64,000 bases of DNA from an uncultured Lachnospiraceae bacterium (lineage in GTDB: Bacteria; Bacillota; Clostridia; Lachnospirales; Lachnospiraceae), in the NCBI GenBank assembly GCA_902783375.1, contig CACZQN010000031.1, positions 1 to 64,000 on the forward strand, given 5' to 3'. The notes below the pieces were generated by a model that was not told the DNA's origin, did no database searches, and saw nothing but the letters and a program-made list of their open reading frames with translations. This document shows, in pieces, positions 1-8,547 of this stretch (position 1 is the first letter of the stretch; each line of letters starts with the position of its first letter). The position numbers and the translations under genes are program-made.

Positions 1-222
1 GAACCCGTTCCCGAGCTTTGCGGAGCCTATATCGGCGAGAAAGGCGAGCTGATCGTGACCGACGTGACGGCGGCGGATTATCCTCCCAGATTGGATGTTT
101 TCCCGGAAGGCGCTTATCACCTGTATGACTATATGTTCTTCTTCACGAATCTGAAGGAGAACGTCGCAATGCGCACCGCTGTTTGGAGCGCTCAGCATAT
201 TCTTTTCGAGGCGGCTGCGTAA
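1..222 (+). CDS. C-terminal part of an unidentified protein
   Basis: An open frame runs from the first base of the window to a TAA at 220-222 and gives 73 residues; the start lies outside the window. It contains a Tyr/Phe-rich stretch (HLYDYMFFFTNL) and ends in Ala-Ala-Ala. I do not recognise a family. No gene follows on this strand before the hairpin at 416-453, so it is probably the last gene of its transcript. It may belong to a mobile element, given the unusual sequence just downstream, but that is inference. Confidence 0.5.
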   Translation, partial: EPVPELCGAYIGEKGELIVTDVTAADYPPRLDVFPEGAYHLYDYMFFFTNLKENVAMRTAVWSAQHILFEAAA

Positions 223-415
223 ATACTGGCAGCGCCACTCATGACCAGTTACCAGCAAGCATCTCAGCTTCGTTGAAAACGGGAAAAAGAAACCGTCGAT
301 AGAACAAAGGTTTGGAGAGCTGCACCTTTTCAGTAGTTAATACGTGGGGGAAAAGGAAACCGGAAATCGCCGAAACCCCAGTAAAATCAAGGGCTGCGGC
401 GCTTGACCCTGTTTC
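223..415. other. Non-coding stretch, possible mobile-element remnant
   Basis: No convincing gene. A short frame ends with a Lys/Pro-rich tail (KKKPSIEQRFGEL) and a stop near 340. A 5-bp inverted repeat, TCAAG/CTTGA, flanks a GC-rich core around 387-407. The texture differs from the core genes and resembles the ends of clostridial integrative elements as I remember them; no recombinase or defined attachment site is visible. Confidence 0.25.
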
Positions 416-453
416 AAAAAGGGCATAATCTGAAAACAGATCGTGCCCTTTTT
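416..453 (+). terminator. Rho-independent terminator
   Basis: A stem of AAAGGGCA with TGCCCTTT, then ATCTG with CAGAT, closes an AAAA loop and is followed by a T-rich tract (TTTTTATATTT). It ends the transcript of the gene at the window start. Because the left arm is preceded by A residues, it could also terminate glyA transcription arriving from the other strand. Confidence 0.8.
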
Positions 454-493
454 ATATTTCTGATATCAATCCATCCGGTGTCCGGATCCTGTT

Positions 494-1747
494 TCAGCCA
501 AGCTTCTGCCAGTCACCGTGCAGCGGGTACTTAGCGGTGAGTTCCTTCACAATTGCCTTGGCTGCTTCTTCGTTCTTGTCAAGAAGGACAAGTTTGAAGG
601 CTTCGGCGATGGCATCCATGTCAGCCGGAACGAGGCCCCTGGTGGTGATGGCCGGGGTGCCGACTCTCAGGCCGCTGGTGACGAACGGGGATGCAGGGTC
701 GTTCGGGATGGTGTTCTTGTTGCAGGTGATGTTTGCTGCATCGAGCATCTTCTCGGCTGCCTTACCGGTGACGTCGGTGTTGGTGAGGTCAAGCAGCATC
801 AGATGGTTGTCGGTGCCGCCCGAGACGATCTTGAAGCCGCGGGACAGAAGAGCAGAGGCAAGTGCCTGTGCGTTATCGACGATGCGGCCGCAGTATTCCT
901 TGTATTCCGGAGAGAGGTCTTCCTTGAAGCAGACTGCCTTAGCTGCAATGACATGCTCCAGCGGACCGCCCTGGATGCCAGGGAAGACAGCCTTGTTCAG
1001 CTTGTGCTCCTCGGCGAACTCGGCGGAGGAGAGGATCATGCCGCCACGAGGCCCGCGCAGGGTCTTATGGGTGGTCGTGGTCGTGACATGTGCATAAGGA
1101 ATCGGGCTCTCATGATAACCGGTTGCAACGAGACCGGCGATGTGTGCGATATCTGCAAGAAGATATGCACCGACCGCATCTGCGATCTCACGCATCTTCT
1201 TGAAATCAATCTTTCTGGCGTAAGCGGATGCACCGCAGACGATCAGCTTCGGCTGGCACTCCTTCGCGATGCGGAGGGTCTCTTCATAATCGATGTAGCC
1301 GTCTGCATTGACACCGTAAGGAACAATATGAAAATAGCTTCCGGAGAAATTCACCGGGCTGCCGTGGGAGAGGTGTCCGCCCTGGTCAAGTGCCATACCC
1401 ATGACGGTATCACCCGGCTGAAGCAGTGCAAAGAAGACTGCCATGTTCGCCTGGGCACCGGAGTGCGGCTGAACATTCGCATAGGTGCAGCCGAAGAGTT
1501 CACAGGCTCTCTTGATCGCCAGTGTCTCGACCATATCAATGTACTCACACCCACCATAATAGCGCTTGCCGGAGTAACCTTCGGCATATTTGTTCGTCAG
1601 AGGGCTTCCCATCGCAGCCATGACAGCGCGGCTGACGAAGTTTTCGGAAGCGATCAGTTCCAGATGATCTTCCTGACGGCCGATCTCCAGTGTAATGGCC
1701 TCAGCGATTTCCGGGTCAACTTTTTTAATCTCATCAAAAGAAAACAT
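494..1747 (-). CDS. glyA: Serine hydroxymethyltransferase
   Basis: Cytosolic PLP enzyme that converts serine and tetrahydrofolate to glycine and 5,10-methylene-THF, the main entry of one-carbon units used later by folD, purN and the AICAR transformylase. The product is 417 residues, normal for the family. Family hallmarks seen are LELIASENF near the N-terminus, the Tyr-rich [14 protein letters not shown] segment, and the PLP-lysine region [14 protein letters not shown]. The ATG at 1747 is chosen because an AAGGGG ribosome site lies just upstream; an upstream in-frame start would add 18 residues ([11 protein letters not shown]) foreign to the family. It is a single gene divergent from dgt. Confidence 0.98.
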   Translation of the reverse strand: MFSFDEIKKVDPEIAEAITLEIGRQEDHLELIASENFVSRAVMAAMGSPLTNKYAEGYSGKRYYGGCEYIDMVETLAIKRACELFGCTYANVQPHSGAQANMAVFFALLQPGDTVMGMALDQGGHLSHGSPVNFSGSYFHIVPYGVNADGYIDYEETLRIAKECQPKLIVCGASAYARKIDFKKMREIADAVGAYLLADIAHIAGLVATGYHESPIPYAHVTTTTTHKTLRGPRGGMILSSAEFAEEHKLNKAVFPGIQGGPLEHVIAAKAVCFKEDLSPEYKEYCGRIVDNAQALASALLSRGFKIVSGGTDNHLMLLDLTNTDVTGKAAEKMLDAANITCNKNTIPNDPASPFVTSGLRVGTPAITTRGLVPADMDAIAEAFKLVLLDKNEEAAKAIVKELTAKYPLHGDWQKLG

Positions 1748-1791
1748 AGAATTCCCCTTCTTCAAACGATTTCTTTTCAGGTAGCGACCCA

Positions 1792-1800
1792 AGTATAGCA
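1792..1800 (-). promoter_or_regulatory. glyA promoter, extended -10
   Basis: On the minus strand TGC-TATACT forms an extended -10 box 45 bases before the glyA ATG. No good -35 box is visible at 17 bases. The leader is too short for a glycine or tetrahydrofolate riboswitch. Confidence 0.55.
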
Positions 1801-1871
1801 AACTTTCTTTCTATAGAAAAGAGGAAATTTCAAGTTTTTCGCGAAATATATGAGTAGCGGGTGTTTTCGGA

Positions 1872-1900
1872 TTGCCACAAAATGGGTCATGTGGTATCCT
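1872..1900 (+). promoter_or_regulatory. Promoter of the dgt-dnaG-rpoD operon
   Basis: TTGCCA and TATCCT are separated by exactly 17 bases. The TTG inside the -35 box is in frame with dgt but cannot be its start if this promoter is used, which supports the downstream ATG. Confidence 0.55.
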
Positions 1901-2009
1901 TTCTGTAAGGATATGCCAGATGCTGGCAGATGGACAAAGAAGCAGGAACTGGGGATATGTGGAAAACACGGACCCTGTTCCGGCTGTGGGAGATAAGAGG
2001 TTGGACAGA

Positions 2010-3110
2010 ATGGGTAATAATTCCGGAGAACAGATGCGGGGAAGTTTCAGGGAATCCCCGAGGGAACGGCAGGAAAAGCTGGAGCATCTGATTCTTTCGC
2101 CATTTGCTTCTTTCGCGGATGAATCAAGAGGAAGGGACCGGGTTGAGGATGACTGTGACCTGCGGACGGTCTATCAGAGGGACCGTGACCGGATCCTGCA
2201 CTCGAAATCGTTCCGGCGGATGAAGCACAAGACGCAGGTCTTTCTGGAGCCGGAGGGAGACCACTACCGCACCAGACTGACCCACACGCTCGAAGTGGCG
2301 CAGATCGCAAGGTCCATCGCGAGGGCGCTGCGGCTGAATGAAGACCTGACCGAGGCCATTGCACTGGGACATGATCTGGGGCACACGCCGTTCGGGCATG
2401 CAGGCGAACGGGCACTGACCGAAGTCGCGCCATTCACCTTCCGGCACAACGAGCAGAGCGTCCGCGTGGTGGAGAAGATCGAACGGCGGGGAGCCGGCCT
2501 GAACCTGACCTGGGAAGTGCGGGACGGGATGCGGAATCACCGGAGCGCCTGCACGCCGGCGACGCTCGAGGGAAAGATCGTCCGGCTGTCGGATAAGATC
2601 GCCTATGTGAATCATGATATCGACGATGCGATCCGGGCGGGGATCATCCGGGAGGAAGACCTGCCGCGGGAGGCGACGGATCTGCTGGGGCATACGGTCT
2701 CAGACCGGATTGATGCCATGATCCGGAATACGGTGCTGGCGAGCGCAGATATCCTGGAGGAAGCGGAGATGATGCTTGCGGACGGCGTGGAGCTGCCTGC
2801 CATCGAGACCGACATCGTGATGGAAAAGGAAGTCTTTGCCGCGATGCAGGAACTGCGGACCTTCCTGTCGAAGAATGTCTACAGCAATCCGGCAGCGAAG
2901 AGCCAGGAAGTCCAGGCAGAGAACCTGGTCAAATATCTGTATTCGTATTTCCTGGCGCATCCGGAGGAAGTGCCGGAAGAGTACCATGCCTGTGCAGAGG
3001 CGGAAGGCATGGAGCGGATGGTGGTGGACTATATCGCAACCATGTCCGATGATTATGCGGTCAAGATGATAGAGGGAATCTTTGTCCCGATGAGATGGGA
3101 TGTGTACTGA
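2010..3110 (+). CDS. dgt: Deoxyguanosinetriphosphate triphosphohydrolase-like dNTPase
   Basis: HD-domain hydrolase that splits dNTPs into deoxynucleoside and triphosphate and so tunes dNTP pools. The product is 366 residues. Seen in order: the family-typical RDRDRILHSKSFRRMKHKTQ segment (residues about 57-76), the metal-binding His92 in RLTHTLEV, and the HD pair at about 121-122 in GHDLGHTPFGHAGE. ATG 2010 is chosen because AAGAGG lies upstream and because the longer frame starts inside the -35 box; ATG 2034 is an alternative. It is the first gene of the operon; its TGA overlaps the dnaG ATG by one base. Confidence 0.93.
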   Translation: MGNNSGEQMRGSFRESPRERQEKLEHLILSPFASFADESRGRDRVEDDCDLRTVYQRDRDRILHSKSFRRMKHKTQVFLEPEGDHYRTRLTHTLEVAQIARSIARALRLNEDLTEAIALGHDLGHTPFGHAGERALTEVAPFTFRHNEQSVRVVEKIERRGAGLNLTWEVRDGMRNHRSACTPATLEGKIVRLSDKIAYVNHDIDDAIRAGIIREEDLPREATDLLGHTVSDRIDAMIRNTVLASADILEEAEMMLADGVELPAIETDIVMEKEVFAAMQELRTFLSKNVYSNPAAKSQEVQAENLVKYLYSYFLAHPEEVPEEYHACAEAEGMERMVVDYIATMSDDYAVKMIEGIFVPMRWDVY

Positions 3111-4900
3111 TGTATTATGGTGAAGAAATCATAGAGGATGTGAGAAGCCGGAATGATATCGTGGATATCATCGGCGCCAGAGTGAAACTGAAGCGGAGCG
3201 GATCCGGCTTCATGGGGCTCTGCCCGTTTCACGGAGAAAAGACGCCGTCCTTCCACGTCAACCCATCGAGGCAGACCTTTCACTGCTTCGGATGCGGGAT
3301 CGGCGGCAATGTCTACACATTTCTCATGGAATATGAGAATCTGACTTTTCAGGAGGCGGTCAAGGTGCTGGCGGAGCGCGCCGGGGTGGCACTGCCGGAA
3401 GAGCGCGAAGATCCGGAGGCGAGAGCCAGGGCGGATCTTCGGACGAAGCTCCTGGCGGTGAACAAGGACGCGGCGACGTTCTACTATTACCAGCTCCGGC
3501 AGAAGGACGGCGAACAGGCGCTCGGATATCTGACCGGACGGCAGCTGAGTGAGGAGACGATCCGGAACTTCGGCCTGGGCTATTCGCCGAAGTCGTCCGG
3601 CGCGCTGTATCACTACCTGAAGGGAAAGGGATACGGCGATGATCTCCTGAAGGAATCCGGTCTTTTCAATTATGAAAATAAGCGTGGCCCGGAGCCGCTT
3701 GATAAGTTCTGGAACCGCGTGATGTTCCCGATCATGGATACGAACAACCGGGTCATCGGGTTCGGCGGCCGGGTGATGGGAGACGGGCAGCCGAAATACC
3801 TGAACAGCCCGGAAACGAAGCTGTTCGACAAGAGTAGAAACCTGTATGGCCTGAATGTCGCCAAGCGGACAAGGAGAGGATACTTTATCATCTGCGAAGG
3901 CTATATGGATGTGATCTCGCTGCATCAGGCGGGATTCACGAACGCTGTCGCCTCCCTCGGGACGGCACTGACGGCGGGGCAGGCGAACCTGATCAGCCGC
4001 TATACGAAAAATGTCTACCTGACCTACGACAGTGACGGGGCAGGCGTGAAGGCAACGCTCCGCGCGATCCCCATCATGAAGGAGGCCGGCATTTCCACCC
4101 GGATCATCCGGATGAATCCCTACAAGGACCCGGATGAATTCATCAAGGCGCTGGGGAGTGAGGCCTTTGAAGAACGGATCCGGAACGCAGAGAACAGTTT
4201 TACCTTCGAGGTCGGAGTCATGGAAGGCGACTATGATCTGAAGGATCCGGAAGGAAAGACGAAATTCCTGCAGGCGGTTGCCAGGAAGCTGCTGGATTTC
4301 CCGGAGGAGATCGAGCGGGAGAACTATCTGGAGGCCATCGCGGCAAAGTATTTTGTCTCGGCGGAGGCGCTGCGGAAGCTGGTGAACCGGCTGGGAGCCG
4401 GCGTCCAGGCAGAGAAGGTGGCGAAGGAAACGCAGGCGGAGGTCCGGCAGACGAAGAAAAAGAGCGGGGATGACGGGATCCGGCAGTCCCAGCGGCTGAT
4501 GCTGTCCTTCATTGCGTCGAAGCCGGCGATCGTCGGCGCCACAGGGAACGTCCTCGGTCCGGATGATTTTACCGATCCTTTTTACCATATCGTCGCAGAA
4601 GAAATCTACGCGCAGTATGAAAAGGAGAAGACCGTGACGCCGGCACGGATCATCGGGCATTTTGAGACCAGGGAGGAACAGTCGGATGCAGCAGGACTCT
4701 TTGAGGAACAGCTGCATGCCCCGGTGGACGACAAGGAACTGGAGAAGGCGGTGAACGAGACCATCCGCAAGATCAAAAAGAACAGTCTCGATCAGCAGTT
4801 TCAGGAAGCAAAAGAGAGAGGAGACGCAGCAAAACTCACAGAACTGATCCGCGAGCGGAACGCACTGCAGCAGATGCGGCCGATTACGCTTCCACGGTGA
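3110..4900 (+). CDS. dnaG: DNA primase
   Basis: Makes RNA primers at the replication fork with the DnaB helicase. The product is 596 residues, normal for Firmicutes. The N-terminal CHC2 zinc site is present (C38-P-F-H41 and C59-F-G-C62). The Toprim catalytic core shows EGYMD near residue 263 and the acidic DSDGAG near 307. A C-terminal helicase-interaction region follows. ATG 3110 overlaps the dgt stop (TGATG), so translation is probably coupled. dgt-dnaG-rpoD is the macromolecular-synthesis arrangement. Confidence 0.98.
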   Translation: MYYGEEIIEDVRSRNDIVDIIGARVKLKRSGSGFMGLCPFHGEKTPSFHVNPSRQTFHCFGCGIGGNVYTFLMEYENLTFQEAVKVLAERAGVALPEEREDPEARARADLRTKLLAVNKDAATFYYYQLRQKDGEQALGYLTGRQLSEETIRNFGLGYSPKSSGALYHYLKGKGYGDDLLKESGLFNYENKRGPEPLDKFWNRVMFPIMDTNNRVIGFGGRVMGDGQPKYLNSPETKLFDKSRNLYGLNVAKRTRRGYFIICEGYMDVISLHQAGFTNAVASLGTALTAGQANLISRYTKNVYLTYDSDGAGVKATLRAIPIMKEAGISTRIIRMNPYKDPDEFIKALGSEAFEERIRNAENSFTFEVGVMEGDYDLKDPEGKTKFLQAVARKLLDFPEEIERENYLEAIAAKYFVSAEALRKLVNRLGAGVQAEKVAKETQAEVRQTKKKSGDDGIRQSQRLMLSFIASKPAIVGATGNVLGPDDFTDPFYHIVAEEIYAQYEKEKTVTPARIIGHFETREEQSDAAGLFEEQLHAPVDDKELEKAVNETIRKIKKNSLDQQFQEAKERGDAAKLTELIRERNALQQMRPITLPR

Positions 4901-4920
4901 AGATAGAGGAGGGGTAGGCG

Positions 4921-6033
4921 ATGGATGAGAAATGGATGCAGGAACAGCTTCAGAATCTGATCCTTCTTGCGAAAACGAAGAAAAATGTTCTGGAAGAACA
5001 TGAAATTCTCGAGGCGTTCGGGAAACATCTCCCGGACCCGGCAAAACTGGAAGAACTGTATGATTATCTGGAGAAGAACGGGATTGACGTTCTCCGCTTT
5101 TCGATGGAGGATCTCTCGGATGATGCACTGCTCCCGCTGCTTGAAGATGAAGAAGGTATCGAAGAGGATGTGCAGAACATCGACCTGGAAGTGCCGGACG
5201 GGGTGTCGACCGACGATCCTGTCCGTATGTACCTGAAAGAGATCGGAAAGGTACAGCTTCTGACTGCAGAGGAGGAAATCGAACTGGCAAAGCGCATGGA
5301 AGAGGGCGATGAAGAGGCAAAGAAGCAACTTGCGGAAGCGAATCTTCGTCTTGTCGTGAGTATCGCCAAGCGTTATGTCGGGAGGGGAATGCTGTTCCTC
5401 GACCTGATCCAGGAAGGGAATCTCGGCCTGATCAAGGCCGTGGAGAAGTTTGATTACCGCAAAGGGTACAAGTTCAGTACCTATGCGACCTGGTGGATCC
5501 GGCAGGCCATCACGAGGGCCATCGCCGACCAGGCGCGGACGATCCGGATCCCTGTCCACATGGTGGAGACGATCAACAAGCTGATCCGTGTTCAGCGGCA
5601 GATGGTGCAGGATCTCGGGCGGGAACCAACCCCGGAAGAGCTTGCAAAGGAACTCGATATGTCTGTCGAGCGGGTCAGTGAGATCATGAAGATCTCGCAG
5701 GAGCCGGTGTCGCTCGAGACACCGATCGGAGAAGAAGAGGACAGCCATCTGGGGGATTTCATCCAGGATGATAATGTCCCGGTTCCGGCGGAAGCGGCAA
5801 CGTATACCCTCTTAAAGGAACAGCTCGATGAGGTCCTCAACTCCCTGACAGACCGGGAGAAGAAGGTGCTCCGGCTGCGGTTCGGCCTGGATGATGGAAG
5901 GGCGAGAACCCTCGAGGAAGTCGGGCAGGAATTCCATGTCACCAGGGAGCGGATCCGGCAGATCGAGGCAAAGGCGCTCCGGAAACTGCGCCATCCGAGC
6001 AGAAGCAGAAAACTGAAAGATTACCTCGAATAA
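4921..6033 (+). CDS. rpoD: RNA polymerase primary sigma factor (SigA/RpoD)
   Basis: Housekeeping sigma factor that directs RNA polymerase to -35/-10 promoters. The product is 370 residues. A short acidic region 1.1 precedes region 1.2 ([11 protein letters not shown]). The invariant -10 recognition and melting segment of regions 2.3-2.4 is intact ([18 protein letters not shown]), and the region 4 helix-turn-helix ([20 protein letters not shown]) reads the -35 box. It lies 20 bases after dnaG, in the same operon. It belongs to group 1, not an alternative factor, because regions 1.2 and 3 are complete. Confidence 0.98.
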   Translation: MDEKWMQEQLQNLILLAKTKKNVLEEHEILEAFGKHLPDPAKLEELYDYLEKNGIDVLRFSMEDLSDDALLPLLEDEEGIEEDVQNIDLEVPDGVSTDDPVRMYLKEIGKVQLLTAEEEIELAKRMEEGDEEAKKQLAEANLRLVVSIAKRYVGRGMLFLDLIQEGNLGLIKAVEKFDYRKGYKFSTYATWWIRQAITRAIADQARTIRIPVHMVETINKLIRVQRQMVQDLGREPTPEELAKELDMSVERVSEIMKISQEPVSLETPIGEEEDSHLGDFIQDDNVPVPAEAATYTLLKEQLDEVLNSLTDREKKVLRLRFGLDDGRARTLEEVGQEFHVTRERIRQIEAKALRKLRHPSRSRKLKDYLE

Positions 6034-6055
6034 ATCCTCAGATGAATGGAGTTGT

Positions 6056-6841
6056 ATGATTCAGATCCACAAAAAGCGTTCCAGACGGATTCTGGCCGTC
6101 GAAGCGATGATTCCCGCGGGCTATACCGTGGCGGATGTCGGCTGTGACCATGCCCTGGTATCCATCGACCTGATTGAACAGGGCATCGCCCGGCGCTGCA
6201 TCGCGATGGATGTGCGGGAAGGCCCCCTGGCGAATGCCAGAGAGAACATCGCGGTGGCAGGACTCGCAGACCGGATCGAGACAAGGCTCTCAGACGGTCT
6301 CATGAAACTGGAGGCGGGAGAAGCCGAGGTGATCCTGATGGCCGGGATGGGCGGGATTCTCATGCGGAATCTTCTCGTGGCCTGCCCGGACACGGTCAGA
6401 GCAGCCCGCTATCTGGTCCTTGAACCACAGTCAGATGTCCACCTGGTACGGAGCGCACTGCGGGAGCTGCAGTTCGCCCCGGTCCGGGAAGACATGGTCG
6501 AAGAGGATGGGAAATACTATCCGATCATGCTTGCGGAACAGAAGCCGGACGCAGACGGGGGCGTGAAAGCGCCCGATGAACAGAGCGGCGCCGCTCCGGG
6601 AACGGTCATGGAGCGCGTCTTTGACAAGTACGGCCCGAAACTGCTTCAGGAACAGCATCCGGTGATGTTCGAGTTCCTCTGCAGGCGGGAAAGACACTAT
6701 GCCAGAATCCTCGACAATGAGGCATTCCTCCACGCGGAGACGGATGAGGCGAAGCAGCAGCTTCAGAAGATCCGGGAAGAGGCAGCAGATGTCGCCATGG
6801 CACTTTCTTTTTACGGGGGAGACAGGAAGGGAGAACGGTGA
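6056..6841 (+). CDS. trmK: tRNA (adenine(22)-N1)-methyltransferase TrmK
   Basis: SAM-dependent Rossmann methyltransferase of the TrmK/YqfN family that modifies A22 of tRNA. The product is 261 residues. The SAM motif VADVGCDHALVSIDL lies near residues 25-39, and the catalytic-loop-like GMGG is in ILMAGMGGILM. A C-terminal helical coiled region follows, with an Asp/Gly-rich insert around residues 162-180 (KPDADGGVKAPDEQSGAAPG). trmK downstream of rpoD is a known Firmicutes arrangement. Its TGA overlaps the ATG of the next gene by one base. Confidence 0.92.
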   Translation: MIQIHKKRSRRILAVEAMIPAGYTVADVGCDHALVSIDLIEQGIARRCIAMDVREGPLANARENIAVAGLADRIETRLSDGLMKLEAGEAEVILMAGMGGILMRNLLVACPDTVRAARYLVLEPQSDVHLVRSALRELQFAPVREDMVEEDGKYYPIMLAEQKPDADGGVKAPDEQSGAAPGTVMERVFDKYGPKLLQEQHPVMFEFLCRRERHYARILDNEAFLHAETDEAKQQLQKIREEAADVAMALSFYGGDRKGER

Positions 6842-8499
6842 TGAAGATCACAGTGCAGAATCAGGTATATGAATATGAGAAACCGGTCAGGCTTTCCGAG
6901 CTCGCAGAGGTTTCGGGTGCCAGCGCAGAAGATCAGCTTGCACCGCTTGCGGCAGAAGTAAACGGGAAGCTGGCAGAGCTCTGGAAACCGGTGACTTCTG
7001 ATGCGGATGTCCGCTTTGTGACGCTCCGGGATATCGACGGGAAGCGGATCTATGAGCGCGGCATGATCTTTCTGCTGGTCAAGGCGATCCGGGATCTGTA
7101 CTCGAGAGAAGAGATCAGCAGGGTCTGCTCTGACTGCGCCATCGGGAATGGCATCTTCTGCAGCATTTATGGCAGTCTTCCCATCGATGATAAGGTTGCG
7201 GCGAAGATCAAAAAGCGGATGAAGAAGCTCGTGGAGAAGGATATCCGCTTTGAGAAGCATTCCGTCACGACGGAAGAAGCGATTCGGATCTTCCACGAGC
7301 AGGGGATGGAGGACAAGGTACAGCTGTTCCACTACCGCCTGGTCTCGAATACCAATCTTTATAAACTTGGAAAAACCTACGATTATTACTATGGATATAT
7401 GCCCCCATCGACCGGAAGTCTCGCAAACTTTGATCTTTTTGCCTATGACGGCGGCCTGATCCTGGTGCTGCCGGAGCGTGGCAAGGAGAAGGAGCCGGTT
7501 CAGTTCAATCTCCGGAAAAAGCTGCTTCAGGTCATGCGGGAATCGAATGCGTGGGAGGCAATGCTTGGCCTTTCCAATGTTGCGGATCTGAATGATGTGA
7601 TTGTGCAGGGTGGTCTTCCGGATCTGGTTCTCATGAATGAAGCACTTCAGGAACAACGGATTGCGGAGATTGCAAAGAGAATCGCCGAGGATCCGGAGAA
7701 GAAACTGATCCTGATCGCAGGACCGTCGTCTTCCGGGAAAACATCCTTCTCCCACAGGCTTTCGACGGAGCTGCGGATTCACGGCTTGACGCCGCATCCG
7801 GTCGCCGTGGACGATTATTTCAAGAACCGGGAAGATACCCCGAAGGATGAGAACGGAGAATATGATTTCGAGTCGATCAGCGCGATCGATATCGAACAGT
7901 TCAACGATGATATGCTGAAACTCCTGGCCGGAGAAGAGGTGGAACTGCCGACCTTTAACTTCAAGACCGGGCACCGGGAGTACAAGGGCAATAAACTGAA
8001 GATCGGGAAGAATGATGTGCTGGTCCTTGAGGGCATCCATGGCCTGAATGACGAGATGACCTACAAGCTGCCGGAAGAGATCCGGTTCCGGATCTATGTC
8101 AGCGCGCTGATTCTCCTGAATGTTGATGACCACAACCGGATCCCGACGACGGATGCAAGACTGCTCAGGAGGATGGTCCGGGATGCGCGGACCAGAGGAA
8201 TCTCTGCGGAAGAAACCCTTGCCCGCTGGCCGTCCGTCAGACGCGGTGAGGAAAAGAATATTTTCCCGTTCCAGGAGCGGGCCGACGCCTTCTTCAATTC
8301 CTCCCTGACCTATGAGCTGGCAGTGATCAAGCCGCATGCAGAACGGCTGCTCTACGGGATTTCCAAAGATTCCCCTTATTATTCTGAAGCAAAGCGGCTC
8401 CTGAAATTCCTGGATTACTGCATCGGGATTTCCCCGGATGTCATCCCGAGCAATTCGCTGATCCGCGAATTCACGGGAGGATCGTATTTCCCGGTCTGA
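6841..8499 (+). CDS. Nucleoside (uridine) kinase with N-terminal TGS-like domain
   Basis: The product is 552 residues. The N-terminus reads like the TGS and second additional domains of threonyl-tRNA synthetase, and the C-terminal half is a phosphoribulokinase/uridine-kinase P-loop domain (AGPSSSGKTSF, Walker A Gly near residue 294; LEGIHGLN further on). Proteins of this fused type are annotated as uridine kinases in clostridia; the role of the TGS part is unknown. ATG 6841 is preferred to the GTG three bases before it because it overlaps the trmK stop and has GGGAGAACGG upstream. Confidence 0.85.
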   Translation: MKITVQNQVYEYEKPVRLSELAEVSGASAEDQLAPLAAEVNGKLAELWKPVTSDADVRFVTLRDIDGKRIYERGMIFLLVKAIRDLYSREEISRVCSDCAIGNGIFCSIYGSLPIDDKVAAKIKKRMKKLVEKDIRFEKHSVTTEEAIRIFHEQGMEDKVQLFHYRLVSNTNLYKLGKTYDYYYGYMPPSTGSLANFDLFAYDGGLILVLPERGKEKEPVQFNLRKKLLQVMRESNAWEAMLGLSNVADLNDVIVQGGLPDLVLMNEALQEQRIAEIAKRIAEDPEKKLILIAGPSSSGKTSFSHRLSTELRIHGLTPHPVAVDDYFKNREDTPKDENGEYDFESISAIDIEQFNDDMLKLLAGEEVELPTFNFKTGHREYKGNKLKIGKNDVLVLEGIHGLNDEMTYKLPEEIRFRIYVSALILLNVDDHNRIPTTDARLLRRMVRDARTRGISAEETLARWPSVRRGEEKNIFPFQERADAFFNSSLTYELAVIKPHAERLLYGISKDSPYYSEAKRLLKFLDYCIGISPDVIPSNSLIREFTGGSYFPV

Positions 8500-8547
8500 G
8501 AAGGAGATCGGGAAGTCACTTCGGATGTCATCAGAAAAGAGAAAAAT

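Noticed and set aside
518..1798. 426-residue plus-strand open frame across glyA
   Set aside because: Exactly antisense to glyA, no ribosome site, composition typical of a shadow frame. The high third-position G+C keeps antisense frames open.
1872..2009. N-terminal extension of Dgt
   Set aside because: The extension starts at a TTG inside the -35 box and has no similarity to family N-termini.
3053..5320. 755-residue minus-strand frame across dnaG and rpoD
   Set aside because: Antisense to two certain genes with matching codon phase; no independent evidence.
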